From positions 2,180,001 through 2,244,000 of the forward strand of contig CANUEZ040000108.1 in NCBI GenBank assembly GCA_948099385.1: DNA of 64,000 nucleotides, written 5' to 3'. Position 1 is the first letter of the stretch, and each line of letters opens with the position of its first letter. A program made the position numbers and the translations under genes. Origin of the DNA: Fasciola hepatica (Eukaryota > Platyhelminthes > Trematoda > Plagiorchiida > Fasciolidae). Shown here in pieces: positions 22,466 through 35,670 of this stretch. The notes beneath the pieces are model-generated. The model saw nothing but the letters and a program-made list of their open reading frames with translations. It did no database searches and was not told the origin of the DNA.

Positions 22466-24761
22466 GCGCAATATTTAGTAGGTGTATTGGTTTGACGTAC
22501 GTCATGCGTTCACCTTCGCGGCTGACGACTTTACTGGTCCTAAGGACTTTGCACCTCATCAGTGACATCTCAAAAGTGGGAGTGAGTTCGGTTGGCCGGG
22601 ATCCAGCAGTGAAAATAACTTCTAGATCTGATGATGCAACAAAGTGTTTCACGTGATTTGACTAATCTAGGACATGGTAGGAAATAATAGGGGCTAGCAA
22701 TACTAGCAACTTATCATTTCGGTTATCAGCATTAGATGGCGGTGGTGAAGGTTTCCTAATGCTCGGCAAGTTAGTACTTCTGCCCACACGGACATATGGG
22801 TTGAGAGGCCGTATTACTGGTTTCGACGAGGGTACTGGTAATGGCTTTACGGATGGAGGTAGATTCAATAGTAGCTGGGCGGTCAACAAACCGACATGTT
22901 CACTTCCCAGAAACCCAATAGAGAGTATGTACAGATAAGCTGATAGGCGAGGTTGACGACAGGATGCCAGGGAAAGAGGATTTTATTAAAGGGACCGGAA
23001 TGTGCGGAAAACGTTGGTAGATTCGGGGTTTGTAGCAGTGAGTTACCAAATGTTGTGCTCTGTAGAGACTAAGCTACTGGCAGGTAGTTTGCGGCTGTCT
23101 GATAAATTTCAACCAGTGCAAGTGGTGGGATCAGAAACTGGGGAACAATAAATGGAAGGTAAGTCTCAAGTTTTCAAGTAACAGAGTGCTGGCTTGTCGG
23201 AAAATGCAGCCAACACTTCAAATGAGTGGGTCTCGGGGTATCAGTTTCAGTGGTAGCACCTAGTACGGTAAATTGGAGGGTAGGAGGCCTTAAGTCCTTA
23301 TGGCTAGCTGAATCTTTCAGCGGATCAAGGCTGTTGCTGCGTTTCTGGCCTACTTGCTTCGATGAGACCGTCTGCAGCAGGAGGCTAGGGTTACTGTTGT
23401 CTGGTTGGCCTCATGAGGTTTCTAAGACAACCATAAAAAGAGAGGAATTATTAGCCAATGTGGGCTGTTGATTTTCTCGTTCGTGCTATTTGAACTAGAA
23501 GGTTATGTAAGATGGGATCGGTTGCTAGTTGAAGTGATGGGACAGATGCTTGACGTAGATTTCGACCCAAGGGCTGAGCATGCAGAGTGACGTAAATGAT
23601 GCTTTTAGTTTTCTTCTTTACTCTAAACCCTCTCGTTTCCACGTGTCACGACCCTGTTCATCTTACAACTCGGAAGCTTGCACTACATCCGCTTGTTTAC
23701 AAGAGGCAACGCAGCATATTCAACTGGTTTTGCTTGAATTGACACCGCTTGGATCCTCGAACTGCACTGGACCTCAGCTCCTGAGTTCAGCTGCTGGGAA
23801 TCTCATCTGGGGTTTTCATGTGATGTGCCTTTGTAAATTTTATTATTCCGTAGGTAGAATTATAAATCAATCTTGTTTCTACATTGGGCTTCTTCTGATC
23901 CGGCTACAAGCCGCTTGAATTACAATTCGTGTGGTCTACTGCACCCAAGCTTTCAAACTCGTAAAGAGAGAAACTGTCGTACGCCAAGAACACCAAACGG
24001 CAACACTGGAGAAAAGGAGTAGCGTCAAACTCTAAAACTCTTGAGTCACGGGTTGAACCCCTGGTGCATTCCACCACTTCTGGTAGGCATGCTTACTTCC
24101 TTGCTTGCTATACCCGTTTTGTTGTTCTCACCTTGATGTTACAGATTTTTTCCGCTTGCACTATTCAGCCTTCCTATCTCTTCCATGGTCAGGGGCATTA
24201 CCTGGGAAAGACCTGATATCCTGTTAGCATTGGACATGTGTAGTTTCCCGGTCGTTTCATTTTTATTTTTTTCTGTTTTCTTGCCTGATAAATACTTTTA
24301 CCACGTGCTTTCCTCAATTAAGGGTTTCCAGATGGAGAGCTTGGGCAGGAGGCACCTCAGCAGCTTACTAAGGCGTAACTCTACAGCCGCCACATACGAT
24401 CCAGTGGTCCTTTATTCGCCTCACACATACTGAACCCAAACCTTTTCCAACCGGAAATGTCCAGCTGGATTGTGGCTTGACTCAAAAAGCTCTCTGGGGT
24501 CCACATAGTTCCCTCAATTTCTTTTTTCGAGGGAAGGGGGACTGATCTGGTGGTACTTCTCCGCGCCAAAAACATTTATTGTGCAATCGCGAGTCTATAG
24601 TTCAGTTTCTCGTTATTTTTAAATAGGCTTCCGCGGTCAGGTCTGCATGGAACTGAGAGCCGCTCCTCAGGATCTAGTAATACCAACAATGATGATAAAA
24701 TCAAGTCCAGCATCAGCTCTTCCGCTGGTCCCTAGTAGTCTTTCATCTGGAATCTTTCTTT
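22466..24761. repeat. 2,296-bp tandem unit, copy 2
   Basis: Head-to-tail with copies 1 and 3. The junction reads TTTGC|GCAATATTT. At the two positions where copy 1 differs, copy 2 carries the same bases as copy 3 (23,143 G and 23,165 C). The content is otherwise the same, with no recognised gene. Confidence 0.95.
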
Positions 24762-27059
24762 GCGCAATATTTAGTAGGTGTATTGGTTTGACGTACGTCA
24801 TGCGTTCACCTTCGCGGCTGACGACTTTACTGGTCCTAAGGACTTTGCACCTCATCAGTGACATCTCAAAAGTGGGAGTGAGTTCGGTTGGCCGGGATCC
24901 AGCAGTGAAAATAACTTCTAGATCTGATGATGCAACAAAGTGTTTCACGTGATTTGACTAATCTAGGACATGGTAGGAAATAATAGGGGCTAGCAATACT
25001 AGCAACTTATCATTTCGGTTATCAGCATTAGATGGCGGTGGTGAAGGTTTCCTAATGCTCGGCAAGTTAGTACTTCTGCCCACACGGACATATGGGTTGA
25101 GAGGCCGTATTACTGGTTTCGACGAGGGTACTGGTAATGGCTTTACGGATGGAGGTAGATTCAATAGTAGCTGGGCGGTCAACAAACCGACATGTTCACT
25201 TCCCAGAAACCCAATAGAGAGTATGTACAGATAAGCTGATAGGCGAGGTTGACGACAGGATGCCAGGGAAAGAGGATTTTATTAAAGGGACCGGAATGTG
25301 CGGAAAACGTTGGTAGATTCGGGGTTTGTAGCAGTGAGTTACCAAATGTTGTGCTCTGTAGAGACTAAGCTACTGGCAGGTAGTTTGCGGCTGTCTGATA
25401 AATTTCAACCAGTGCAAGTGGTGGGATCAGAAACTGGGGAACAATAAATGGAAGGTAAGTCTCAAGTTTTCAAGTAACAGAGTGCTGGCTTGTCGGAAAA
25501 TGCAGCCAACACTTCAAATGAGTGGGTCTCGGGGTATCAGTTTCAGTGGTAGCACCTAGTACGGTAAATTGGAGGGTAGGAGGCCTTAAGTCCTTATGGC
25601 TAGCTGAATCTTTCAGCGGATCAAGGCTGTTGCTGCGTTTCTGGCCTACTTGCTTCGATGAGACCGTCTGCAGCAGGAGGCTAGGGTTACTGTTGTCTGG
25701 TTGGCCTCATGAGGTTTCTAAGACAACCATAAAAAGAGAGGAATTATTAGCCAATGTGGGCTGTTGATTTTCTCGTTCGTGCTATTTGAACTAGAAGGTT
25801 ATGTAAGATGGGATCGGTTGCTAGTTGAAGTGATGGGACAGATGCTTGACGTAGATTTCGACCCAAGGGCTGAGCATGCAGAGTGACGTAAATGATGCTT
25901 TTAGTTTTCTTCTTTACTCTAAACCCTCTCGTTTCCACGTGTCACGACCCTGTTCATCTTACAACTCGGAAGCTTGCACTACATCCGCTTGTTTACAAGA
26001 GGCAACGCAGCATATTCAACTGGTTTTGCTTGAATTGACACCGCTTGGATCCTCGAACTGCACTGGACCTCAGCTCCTGAGTTCAGCTGCTGGGAATCTC
26101 ATCTGGGGTTTTCATGTGATGTGCCTTTGTAAATTTTATTATTCCGTAGGTAGAATTATAAATCAATCTTGTTTCTACATTGGGCTTCTTCTGATCCGGC
26201 TACAAGCCGCTTGAATTACAATTCGTGTGGTCTACTGCACCCAAGCTTTCAAACTCGTAAAGAGAGAAACTGTCGTACGCCAAGAACACCAAACGGCAAC
26301 ACTGGAGAAAAGGAGTAGCGTCAAACTCTAAAACTCTTGAGTCACGGGTTGAACCCCTGGTGCATTCCACCACTTCTGGTAGGCATGCTTACTTCCTTGC
26401 TTGCTATACCCGTTTTGTTGTTCTCACCTTGATGTTACAGATTTTTTCCGCTTGCACTATTCAGCCTTCCTATCTCTTCCATGGTCAGGGGCATTACCTG
26501 GGAAAGACCTGATATCCTGTTAGCATTGGACATGTGTAGTTTCCCGGTCGTTTCATTTTTATTTTTTTCTGTTTTCTTGCCTGATAAATACTTTTACCAC
26601 GTGCTTTCCTCAATTAAGGGTTTCCAGATGGAGAGCTTGGGCAGGAGGCACCTCAGCAGCTTACTAAGGCGTAACTCTACAGCCGCCACATACGATCCAG
26701 TGGTCCTTTATTCGCCTCACACATACTGAACCCAAACCTTTTCCAACCGGAAATGTCCAGCTGGATTGTGGCTTGACTCAAAAAGCTCTCTGGGGTCCAC
26801 ATAGTTCCCTCAATTTCTTTTTTCGAGGGAAGGGGGACTGATCTGGTGGTACTTCTCCGCGCCAAAAACATTTATTGTGCAATCGCGAGTCTATAGTTCA
26901 GTTTCTCGTTATTTTTAAATAGGCTTCCGCGGTCAGGTCTGCATGGAACTGAGAGCCGCTCCTCAGGATCTAGTAATACCAACAATGATGATAAAATCAA
27001 GTCCAGCATCAGCTCTTCCGCTGGTCCCTAGTAGTCTTTCATCTGGAATCTTTCTTTGC
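24762..27059. repeat. 2,296-bp tandem unit, copy 3
   Basis: Third copy, ending where TTTGC is followed by AGTAAC instead of GCAATA. A 2-bp GC microhomology is shared by the left edge, the internal junctions and the right edge. This fits a tandem duplication made by microhomology-mediated joining. Copies 2 and 3 look identical over everything I compared. Confidence 0.95.
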
Positions 27060-28050
27060 AGTAACATTTTTCACAGCCGCATGAAAAGACTTACAGAAAA
27101 TTGAAGTTGTATTTCAAAGTACTTATCCCTATCAGGACACTGGCCCAATAAACACGTCCTGCAGGACATGTAGGTGGCTCTCACCGACCATCCACCAGGT
27201 AAGTAACCGATCAATCAAACTTTGACTACTTTCTTCGGTTGGTCCAGAATTCAAGTTAGCTTCAACTTCCTCAGTGGTCTGGTTGTTTGAAGACAGCTAG
27301 CTCTGATCTTTTGTTTAAACCATCCTTCATCGGTAAGTCACCATTTTTTTCACACGGTTTTGGAAACAAGGCACAATGCGGATTGCCTTCTGTTGGGAAT
27401 CATATTTGTGGTTTTTAAATGATATACCTCCCTGTGGGGTTTGCGAATCTCCCTTGTTCCTGCTTTGGGATTATCCCGATTCTATTACAGGTTGCCAGAA
27501 TTAAGCCTTCTAAGGCCCACAGATACCAAAGAACCGTATAAGCCAACATTGATCTTTTTGGGCAACTCAACGATGTTTTTACTCTGTGTTAGGACTCCTC
27601 AGTCTGACGGGTAAAATGACTTGTCCTTAGTGTGGCTGCTTCTCCCTGGGTTTGTCACCTGGAATCGTCCGCAGAGCTGACCTTCAGAGCAGATTTCCTC
27701 GCGGGCGGTTTTATTAGACCTGGATAGAGTAGCGAAGGTAACAAGAGAATGTTTTTTAAGTTCGTTGACAGTAATATCGCCATGAAATTGTAAGATTATA
27801 GGAAGTTCGCTGCACTCCTTTTTGCGTTGTGGTTCATTGACATGGTACTGCTGCCTGCTGCAGGCACGAGGCCCATTTTTCAAAGACATTCAGCTATATG
27901 TGTTTGGGAATATTGTAAATCACAGTTTTATGCGCCTTAATGGTTCATCTAAAGATCTTGGACGACGTTGAGTAGGTGATTCAGCAAGCATCGGATAAAT
28001 GTTCGTCGGTGGGAAGTTCGGATGGGTTTCAAACGTAAATCAGTGATAGG
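27060..28050. other. unique sequence with a possible diverged relative of the tandem unit
   Basis: No gene is recognised. A 96-codon minus-strand frame at 27,889-27,599 has no family resemblance that I can name. Around 27,361-27,510 there is patchy similarity to the part of the tandem unit at 21,490-21,620 (a GCTGGGAATC-TAT-TGTGG pattern and the bases after it). It may be an old, diverged copy of part of the unit. Confidence 0.3.
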
Positions 28051-28138
28051 AGCTTGAATGGGAGCAGCCTATTGTAAGAGATCTGCCTACTCGCAGCTTG
28101 GATGGGAGCAGCCCATTGTAAGAGATCTGCCTACTCGC
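28051..28138 (+). repeat. 44-bp tandem duplication
   Basis: Two adjacent 44-bp units at 28,051-28,094 and 28,095-28,138. They differ at only two positions (AGCTTGAATG/AGCTTGGATG and AGCCTATT/AGCCCATT). Both end in CTGCCTACTCGC. Nothing suggests a function. It is a local duplication. Confidence 0.95.
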
Positions 28139-30769
28139 ACTGGACACTGTTTGTTACATACCGCGAAGTATGCATTAGTTTCCTTGAGCAAGTTAACCTC
28201 CTTAGCTGATGAAGAACCTGATTTTATTAAAGGTTTTGCTATCTAAGGCGCAGCTTTGACAGTTTTATGCCCATGGACGTCATCTCTGTTGTATTCAGTA
28301 TTGGAGCCGAACACTGACTGCAGAAGGTTTTTAGCTATGCCAAAATCTGGTCCTTCAAGAGTTTCAGCATCCGGAGACTGAAGCAGGTTTCTAAGAGTCT
28401 TGATCGGCAAACTAGTTTAGAAATAACAAAAAGACAAACTTATCGATGAAAACCTCGTGAAAAGGGGTGAGCAACCAAACGGGATGCTAGGCAATACGGT
28501 ATATCGATGAAGAACTGCCGAGTAGGGATTGTCGATTAGAGGTTTGTTTGTCCTGCTGAAAAACACTCAGAAGGTACCTGCGTCAATTGGGAGGACCTCA
28601 AAGCAAAGCGTAGCCCGAATAGAAGCAGGACCCAATCAATCAAGTGGTTGCTCCGCTAAGTCTTCGGTACTACTGGCGAGTAAATTATAAGTAAGTACTG
28701 ATCATAGCTTTGACAGTGAGCTTTGGTCACTGTTTAGTCAAAATGCTAGACAAAACAACGCATAATTTTGTACAAAGGGAACATTCGACCAAAAACAGTA
28801 AATAAAAAGTACCTGTTCCGTAACCCAAATACACAGAATAAATTTTCATCTCCCAATCAGGCCCAAGGAACCATTTCCAGAGCACTGCAGCCGAAAGTCA
28901 ACGTAAAAAAGCCGAACGTCTATGATCAGCGGGAGTCAGCCAGAAGTTGAAACTGAGGCACGATAAAACAAAGCTGTCTGTAGTCGGTGTGACTCGCTAC
29001 CACATCAACTCTCCGCAAAGTTATATCGGTGAGAAGGCAAGACCATAAAAGTAAAAATGTAAGTGCATCAAGAGTATATTAACCGTCGATAACGAAGCAG
29101 ATTCAGGATGAATACGGTTGGATAAAGCAGTCCAAAATTAGTCTCGGAGTATATAAAGGTGAGCAGATGCGGAATTTTTCAATCTACATGATGGTTACAG
29201 AGGCAGTTTTCTGTAGCGATAACATGTCCTATTTTAATTACCACCAAACCTGCTGTCACCATCTGTACGTTCGCACCCCGTCGACTCGAAAGCAGGCTGC
29301 TTCTGGTCCCACAGCCAATAAGACGTATTCCTTTACTCGTCTTCCTTAATCGTGTTTGTGTACTCCCCGCCCTGAAGGTTCGCAAAAAGCTCTCTCTGAC
29401 TCCCAACCCTGGCCCTCAGGTCACTGGGTCAGTCCCAGTCGATCCGTGACCATAGTTTCTGGACGTGTCCTGAGGCGGTTTGCCCTGTTAGCCTGCTGTA
29501 CTAAAGTAAAATTTGGTGGAGCCGTCTGCTTGACGGAATGAGGAAACTGCAGACTGTCCGGTCCGTCAGTGGTAACCAAGACCGCTAGTGGGATGGAATT
29601 TTGGCACCCGGTAAATGTAGCGCTAACTTCCATGTTCTCATCCAACTAGACACCACGGTATGTTGTTTTTCAAAATCATAAGGACACTTTTGGTGCACTT
29701 GCTAACGGCTACAGGGCACTGTTCTCCCCGGGGGTTTCTGGAGAATTCGAAAACAGGTAGTGGTAAAAGTCCAGCTCAAATAAGGATAAACGGCAGATTT
29801 CGAGCCTCCTCATTGATGCGGCAACCTACACTGACGGTATTATGATAGCACGACTGTGTGGCCGGAAGATGAAATAACCTCACCCTGGAGGGCAGCTGCA
29901 GGTGGCCATTTTGACATCGGTTCGCTGGAAATTGACGACAAACTGTGATTCGCAGTATGGTATTTCTTTTGTGGTTTTTTTCCTACTAGCACCTCTTAGT
30001 TTTCTTGATTCTTGTCTAGATTCCTTAAAGAGCCGCCCGTTGAAGATCACCTCTGTTGGTGAGAATGGAAAGCCCCGCTGGAGTCCTTTTGAGGGCGCTG
30101 TAATTAATATCCATGCGCTCCACAGTGGGTGCTCATGAAGGATGATGTCCCTCACCGTTGATGTGCGATCAGAATCCACGCTTCCCCTTCACTCCACCTG
30201 GGAATTGAAGGAACGTTGGGCAGTGATGGGTGCCAAACCTGTGTGCATAGAGCGGAGGGAATAATCGGCGCCCTACCGGACGCGACCATTACTTGTCCTG
30301 AGCGACCTTAACTGAACTGGCCATGGGCGGCAAGGCCTCTCGGAGGAGCATAGTTCAAAATTTCTACGTAATACACCCAGTGGATCCTTCCAGACGAATT
30401 TGTTTCACTTATGAAGGTGAACGGGGAGATAACGTCAGTAAAACATCCTCGGGTTCCTAGAAGAAGTCATAACGAAGCTGGATGGGGAGAAATTAGTGTG
30501 AGTTTGCTATCTAGACTCCCGTACGTTCTTTTTGCCTAGAACACCGTGCCTATCGCCGATTAAACTTCACACACGTGGGACTAAAGCACAGCTACATAGT
30601 TCCGTGGTCGAATTCCTGATTATAAGGACGTTTGTACCAGACCAGATGTAGAATTCGATCAGTGCCACCTATGATTCCACAGAATAAGTCCCAAATTAGT
30701 GGGCAGCGGCTTCAACTCGCGCATTATTTACCCATTATTTACATGCCCACCGCTGCAAACTGTGGAACA
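28139..30769. other. mostly unrecognised, leading into a LINE RT remnant
   Basis: Short open frames on both strands (for example 28,768-28,950 plus, 29,421-29,645 minus, 29,880-30,179 minus) match nothing I recognise. The right part should be the upstream half of the plus-strand LINE whose RT end is at 30,770-31,499. I could not read endonuclease or RT fingers motifs in any frame, so that half is deleted or too decayed. Confidence 0.35.
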
Positions 30770-31499
30770 TTCTGGAGAGAACTAGCCATGGATGAATATT
30801 TTTCTATCAGGGCGAAAGTCCAGTGTCAGGAAGAGCAGTCGCGTCCCTCAGTCAAAGGTTGTAGCTAGAGTAATTACTCGCGGCTTTATGTAAGGTCCTG
30901 TGCTTTGACCTTTCTTCATTAACAATCTACCACATTTCTCTTCGATCAGCTTTTTGTACCAGTCGATGAAGTCATGACCGCTGGCAAAGGTATGGAGCTG
31001 GACGTTACGGACGATTGAAGCTGGTAGAGCAAGCGGAACATTTTGTCGAACCCCGCCATCTGTTACTCCTGACCGCAAGGGGTGTTCAGTGGCAATGGCG
31101 TGAGGTCCCTGAAATGCCCCCCAGACCGGATATCTAGGAGATTTGCAAGGCTTACTTCTTAGGCCTTTGAGGCAGTGCCCCTTAGCAATGAAAATGGGCT
31201 GGACAGGACTCTACTGAGTAAGATCTTCCACGGTGGGCAGGGGGCCGGGAGTGTTTGTTGCAACCTGCAATGCCAAAATTAGATCGCATCTGAAAAGCTG
31301 CGTGCAGGCATGAGCACCGAACCACTCGGAGATTACAGACTGCGTAGAAAGGGTCCAAAGGTTAGCTACCGAGATGGAAGTCGGACAGAAAGGGAGCTGC
31401 TCCACGTATCTTCCTCCACCCTTGGATCTGCTCTCGAAGAGAAGGCAGCTCATGCGAGGGGATTTGGCAGATAACCTAGAAATATTCAAGAGATTGTAA
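30770..31499 (+). pseudogene. LINE reverse transcriptase, palm end and C-terminus
   Basis: In one plus frame GPVL-PFFINNLPHF appears from 30,893 (canonical GSVLGPxLFLxFINDLP), interrupted by stops. Downstream, a LRQCPLAMKMGW-like stretch at about 31,170 resembles the same stretch of the LINE at 46.5-46.9 kb. VERVQRLATEM at 31,345 then matches 'LExVQRRATKM'. Finally LDLLSKRRQLMRGDLADN at 31,420-31,480 matches 'LxLFxLxYRRLRGDLI', with a stop at 31,497. The catalytic loop is not visible. This is an inactive 5'-truncated or decayed copy. Confidence 0.75.
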
Positions 31500-34399
31500 T
31501 TCATGAATTGAGAGGGACATTTTTCCGACCCTAATGAGAGACGCACGGAGGTAGCCCCAGGCTTCAAAGAGATAGCTCATGGCTCTAGCTGCCTATGCTG
31601 TGAGGCAAACTTAATTTGCTGCCGAACAGCTTACGAGCACGTGGAAATACGAGGAACAAACCGCTGACAACAGCGGGAACTAAGAACCAAAGGTAAAAAG
31701 AAAGCAATTGGAAGTGGGTCACGTGAAGCCTTTGAAATGCCCGTGGAAATATATACTAATACGCCGTCAGCTAGAGGTGGATAGGGGAGGAACTCCCGAA
31801 ATTCTCTTGAGTCTCTGCTGCGTTCTCGAAATGAGTAGAGACGGGAATATCCCGTGACATCTGTGAACGACGGTTTCATCACAACTGTCGTGGGTTCACT
31901 GCCAAAGTTTGGACTCTGACTAGAAGGCCCTGAACTGATCTTTAGGCATAAGATGTGGTAAATCAAATTAGGCTCATTGGAAATATTCCCTGCTTTCTCA
32001 GGAAATCACTGGCTACTCTTACGAAACTGTTATTTGCGCTAACTCTCAAGTAGCAACAGATGGTCCGGAGCTGAAGGTAGTCGGACATGTATTCGAGAGG
32101 TTTGGCGATCTCATGAATAATTAGATAGCCAGCTTCAAAAGCAACGAATTCTTGTTGTATAGAACCTGTTTTATTAAAAAAAGAAGCTGACAGCCTTGCG
32201 AAAAGGTTAATCACCCCGGTCAGGGATACCGAGACAGATATAGGAAGATACCGCCGCTTCGTAATCAAGTATACCCGCTAACCGTCACCAGGTATAGCCC
32301 GACTGAGGGAGAGGGGTGTGCGACCATGTGGTGGGAGAGCTGAGAGCAAAGGACTTATCACAGCATGCCTATAATAAAAGTGTTGTCAGGATGCGTGAGT
32401 GGTGTGTGAATCCAGACACTCCTCTGTAAGCCCCCGGCCAGTGTTGGCAGAATTTTCAAACCTACACTTTAAAGACATGCTAACGGCAGTAGCTGATAAG
32501 GTTATGAGGGCTAGTGTCGGGGATATCTGCTTAGGAGCAGATCACTCAGCAAAGGGGGAAAGATCGCAGAGGCAATCAAGGTAAAAATATAGGTGGCGTC
32601 TACAGCAGTGCTGGGTGCGTCACTTTCGTGATCATGGCTGTGCCGGCTTCCAGGAATGCAGACACCTAGCAAGGAAAAACCAACCCGGACTGGCACAGCC
32701 CAGGGGGACTCAAATATGTCCGAGGTATGCCGATCAAGCTCGCCTAGAGAGCAGTGGGAGAGCTCAACTCAGTTTAACTCGGGAGCAAAATAGTACGGCC
32801 AATCTTTGGCACTAAAACAGGGCATGGAAAACCCCAACGACACTCGGGCGGTTTGTCGGAGTTCAAGCTAGTGTAACCTTTGCCATCGAAAAGGTTCGAA
32901 ACTAGGGCAGTGACTCTGGCAGAGGTGATAACTGTAGAGAGAGCTAATGCGTGTAGTGTTGAGAAGAAGTGAAAGGTTGAATGGTGGACCCGAGGCAACA
33001 GACAGCATTGCAGTCAATGAAAAATGGATTTGTAATGATGTAGCGACGGAAAGTTTCCTCCTGGCTAAATGCTGCGCTCAAAGGGTGGACAGGCGTGACA
33101 GACAGAAATGCGGGGGTACGCTCTTTCCCGCTGTAGGCTTGCACAAAAGATGGCAGTGTAATTGATTTCCACACCAAAAATATAAGTGGCTTTATGCTCT
33201 CTGAGTTCACTGGGTGTGAACGCTACTCTTTATTACGCCTATGGATCTCAGCCCTCTTCTTCCAACGAAGATGCACTGGTACTAGTGATCAATTCAACGG
33301 AACTTAACTGGGAGGGTTTGTGGGCAACAAGAGGTCGTTGTGACGATTAGTTGATGGAGCTTATGTGAAGATTCAGGCTGATGCAACAGAAGCAAACGAT
33401 TCCGGTGGGGACTAGTCCAGTCACCCAGGACTTTCAACTCACTCTTACTTGATTGCCAGAGGAAGTCGGCCAGCTCAAGATGGTTGCATCTATGAGCAGA
33501 AGGGATCATGGTGTGGCAAAGCTCTCTTTCAAACCATGTCCGGGTATGGTCCCCAAAATCGGAGATGTCGATGGCCAGGCACTGGGGGTGGCAGTGGAGA
33601 GCACAAAGTGGGCAGCCAGTAGGTCCATAACGGAAGACAGGTTGTCGCTCATCAAGAACAACCTAATGCGACGCAGGTGGATTTGCCCCAATGAGGAGGC
33701 TAGGAAGACACCAACCACCCCGGTGGGTCAGCAGGTCCGAAAAATTGCTGGCAAGCGTGCTTAAGGCGTAGGGGAAATTCCGCGGTTTTGAGGGTTAACC
33801 TCAATATCTGCGTCATCTAGGGGCCCGTAAACCTGCCCAAAGGTGAGAAACGTTTTTCGGCCAAGGTATGAGATTACAGCAAAATTTTGAAAAATGCCAC
33901 AAAAACCTAATAAAAATGTGCGCAGTCTAAGACCCGCCCGTAAGTCATTTCTAGCAAATCAAGCAACACGTGGGCAGTTCAAGCGAATCCTAAAACCAGA
34001 ATAAGATTGATTTGTAGACCATATGGTACAAAGTTGAAATTCACAAAGGGTACAAGTATATACAAACCTCAGTTGTGCGGCCAGGTCAATTCTACCGTAA
34101 AACCTAAAGTTTCGAAGCACCTTGGCACAAGCATGGCAGCCAGAACCCGTTCAAGACAAAAGTGTGGTGTACGCATGAGCTCTTCAAACTAGTGCCAAAT
34201 ATACTCAACTTCACACAGTACGTAGAAAATTTGAATGGAATTTCCGTGGTTTTTCTTTACACCACTCGTGCATTGCAATGGGTAACGTTGTGAACAAGCA
34301 GAGAGGACTTACAAACAGTTCCAGGGAAAAGTCAAAGCAATTAAACAGTTTATTAGGCTTTCAAAATCCGCATATGCCGGGAACCATCCGCCACCACCT
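31500..34399. other. no recognisable gene
   Basis: About 2.9 kb. The longest frames (for example 31,631-31,966 minus, 31,963-32,268 minus, 33,453-33,764 plus, 103 codons) have no recognised domain. The 33.4-34.4 kb part lies directly upstream of a plus-strand LINE RT and may be its endonuclease-to-RT linker or ORF1 remains, but no TETW, GDFN or SDH motif is readable. Confidence 0.35.
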
Positions 34400-35670
34400 G
34401 AACTTTATTGCCCTCTCCTGCTAAAAGGAACCTGCATTGAACCAAATGACGTAGAACTTGCCATAAATCGGCTAAGCTGAAGTGAAGCACCTAGGCCAGA
34501 ACAGTTCCACTCCGTTATCCCGTGTTCTCTGTCATATACGCTTTCCGGGGCGCAAGAATATCAGTTCAGCAGGTCACTGACCTTTGTTTAGCTGTCTTCT
34601 GGTTGGCTGACAGCTGAAATGGTGTCCATCCACGAAAGAGGCGATAAAGGAATCGCATCCAAGTACTGTATGGTCAGTCTACTCACGGTGATACATAGCT
34701 TACTGGAGGAGATAAGCATGCTTATGATAACGAGGCACTTGGGACTCCATGGGATGATCACTGGGGCACAGCTTTGATCTGTATGGGGGAAGCCATGACT
34801 AAGGAACTTCTAATCACTTCTGAGAGAAGTGTTCAGCGTATTAAAATTAGGTGAACGAGCTGGTTTGTGTCACCTGGATTTTCAGAAGAACTTTGATTCG
34901 GTAATCGTAGGCTGCTGAAACAGAAACCGCATGGTAGGGGGACTGGGCAGCAGCGCCCGGCTGGAATGATGAGTGCCCAATGGTATAACCTTTTAGGTTC
35001 AACTTGAGGGTGCACCATCCAACGCTGCTCGATAATGAAAAGGGGCACCAAAAGGGTCGGTGCTGGGATCTTCTGATCGTTATTGTATTGAGCAGGCTGC
35101 TAGCAGCCAATTTTTGTTCGATTACGGTTAGTGTGGGATCCTGTTTATGCACTTACCGAGCCTTTGTGCTCAAGGATCGAAAGCGTGCAACCCACGCAAA
35201 AGAAACAGAAACTGGAATCCCATGTTACCCGCATAGCTGAAGTGGAGGACTACCCACGGTGCTCCGGTTTCTTGTTGACGGATAATCTCAATATTATGGG
35301 GGATCGCTCTTCTGACTGGGTAAACAAGACAAATAGAATAATCCGGTGATCAGAAGAATGTAGGTTCCTTCTGAACAGAGATGAGTGCAAGAATAGGCTT
35401 CAGGACCGGGGGGAAGGAAAGAATGAGCAAAAAACAATTGATCTTTCGGAGTACTCAGGACACCCGAGGTCGCAGAAGATCATGGGGTTCAAAAAAAACG
35501 GAATTTAAAAATCTACTCGTCGGTGCATTCAAGAAACTATGACAATATCAAGTCTTGGGATGGCTACGAAGAACTGTCCGGCAGAAAAAAAGCACGGGAA
35601 CCACATCAGGGCTCTGATTTCAAGCTGTTCAATTGCCCTTTAATAAGGCAATTATTTCTTTGTTGGCAGT
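34400..35670 (+). pseudogene. LINE reverse transcriptase, degenerate
   Basis: A CPLLLKGTCIEPNDVELAIN segment is followed by an APRPEQFHSVIP segment (the decayed 'KAxGPDxIPxxxLK' region). A WLTAEMVSIHERGDKGIASK stretch (canonical 'WxxAxVxPIhKxGdKxxxxNYRPVSLTSV') follows at about 34,600-34,660, then LLTVIHSLLEEI. CHLDFQKNFDSV at 34,867-34,902 is the 'YLDFxKAFDxV' block, with the first catalytic Asp retained. Downstream frames to 35,480 look like the post-palm region. Several frameshifts and stops are present. The copy ends where the inverted-repeat arm begins. Confidence 0.75.

Noticed and set aside
20170..27059. The tandem unit as a coding gene array
   Set aside because: Open frames of up to 112 codons recur in every copy only because the copies are identical. 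They show no recognisable domain, and frames on both strands are equally long.
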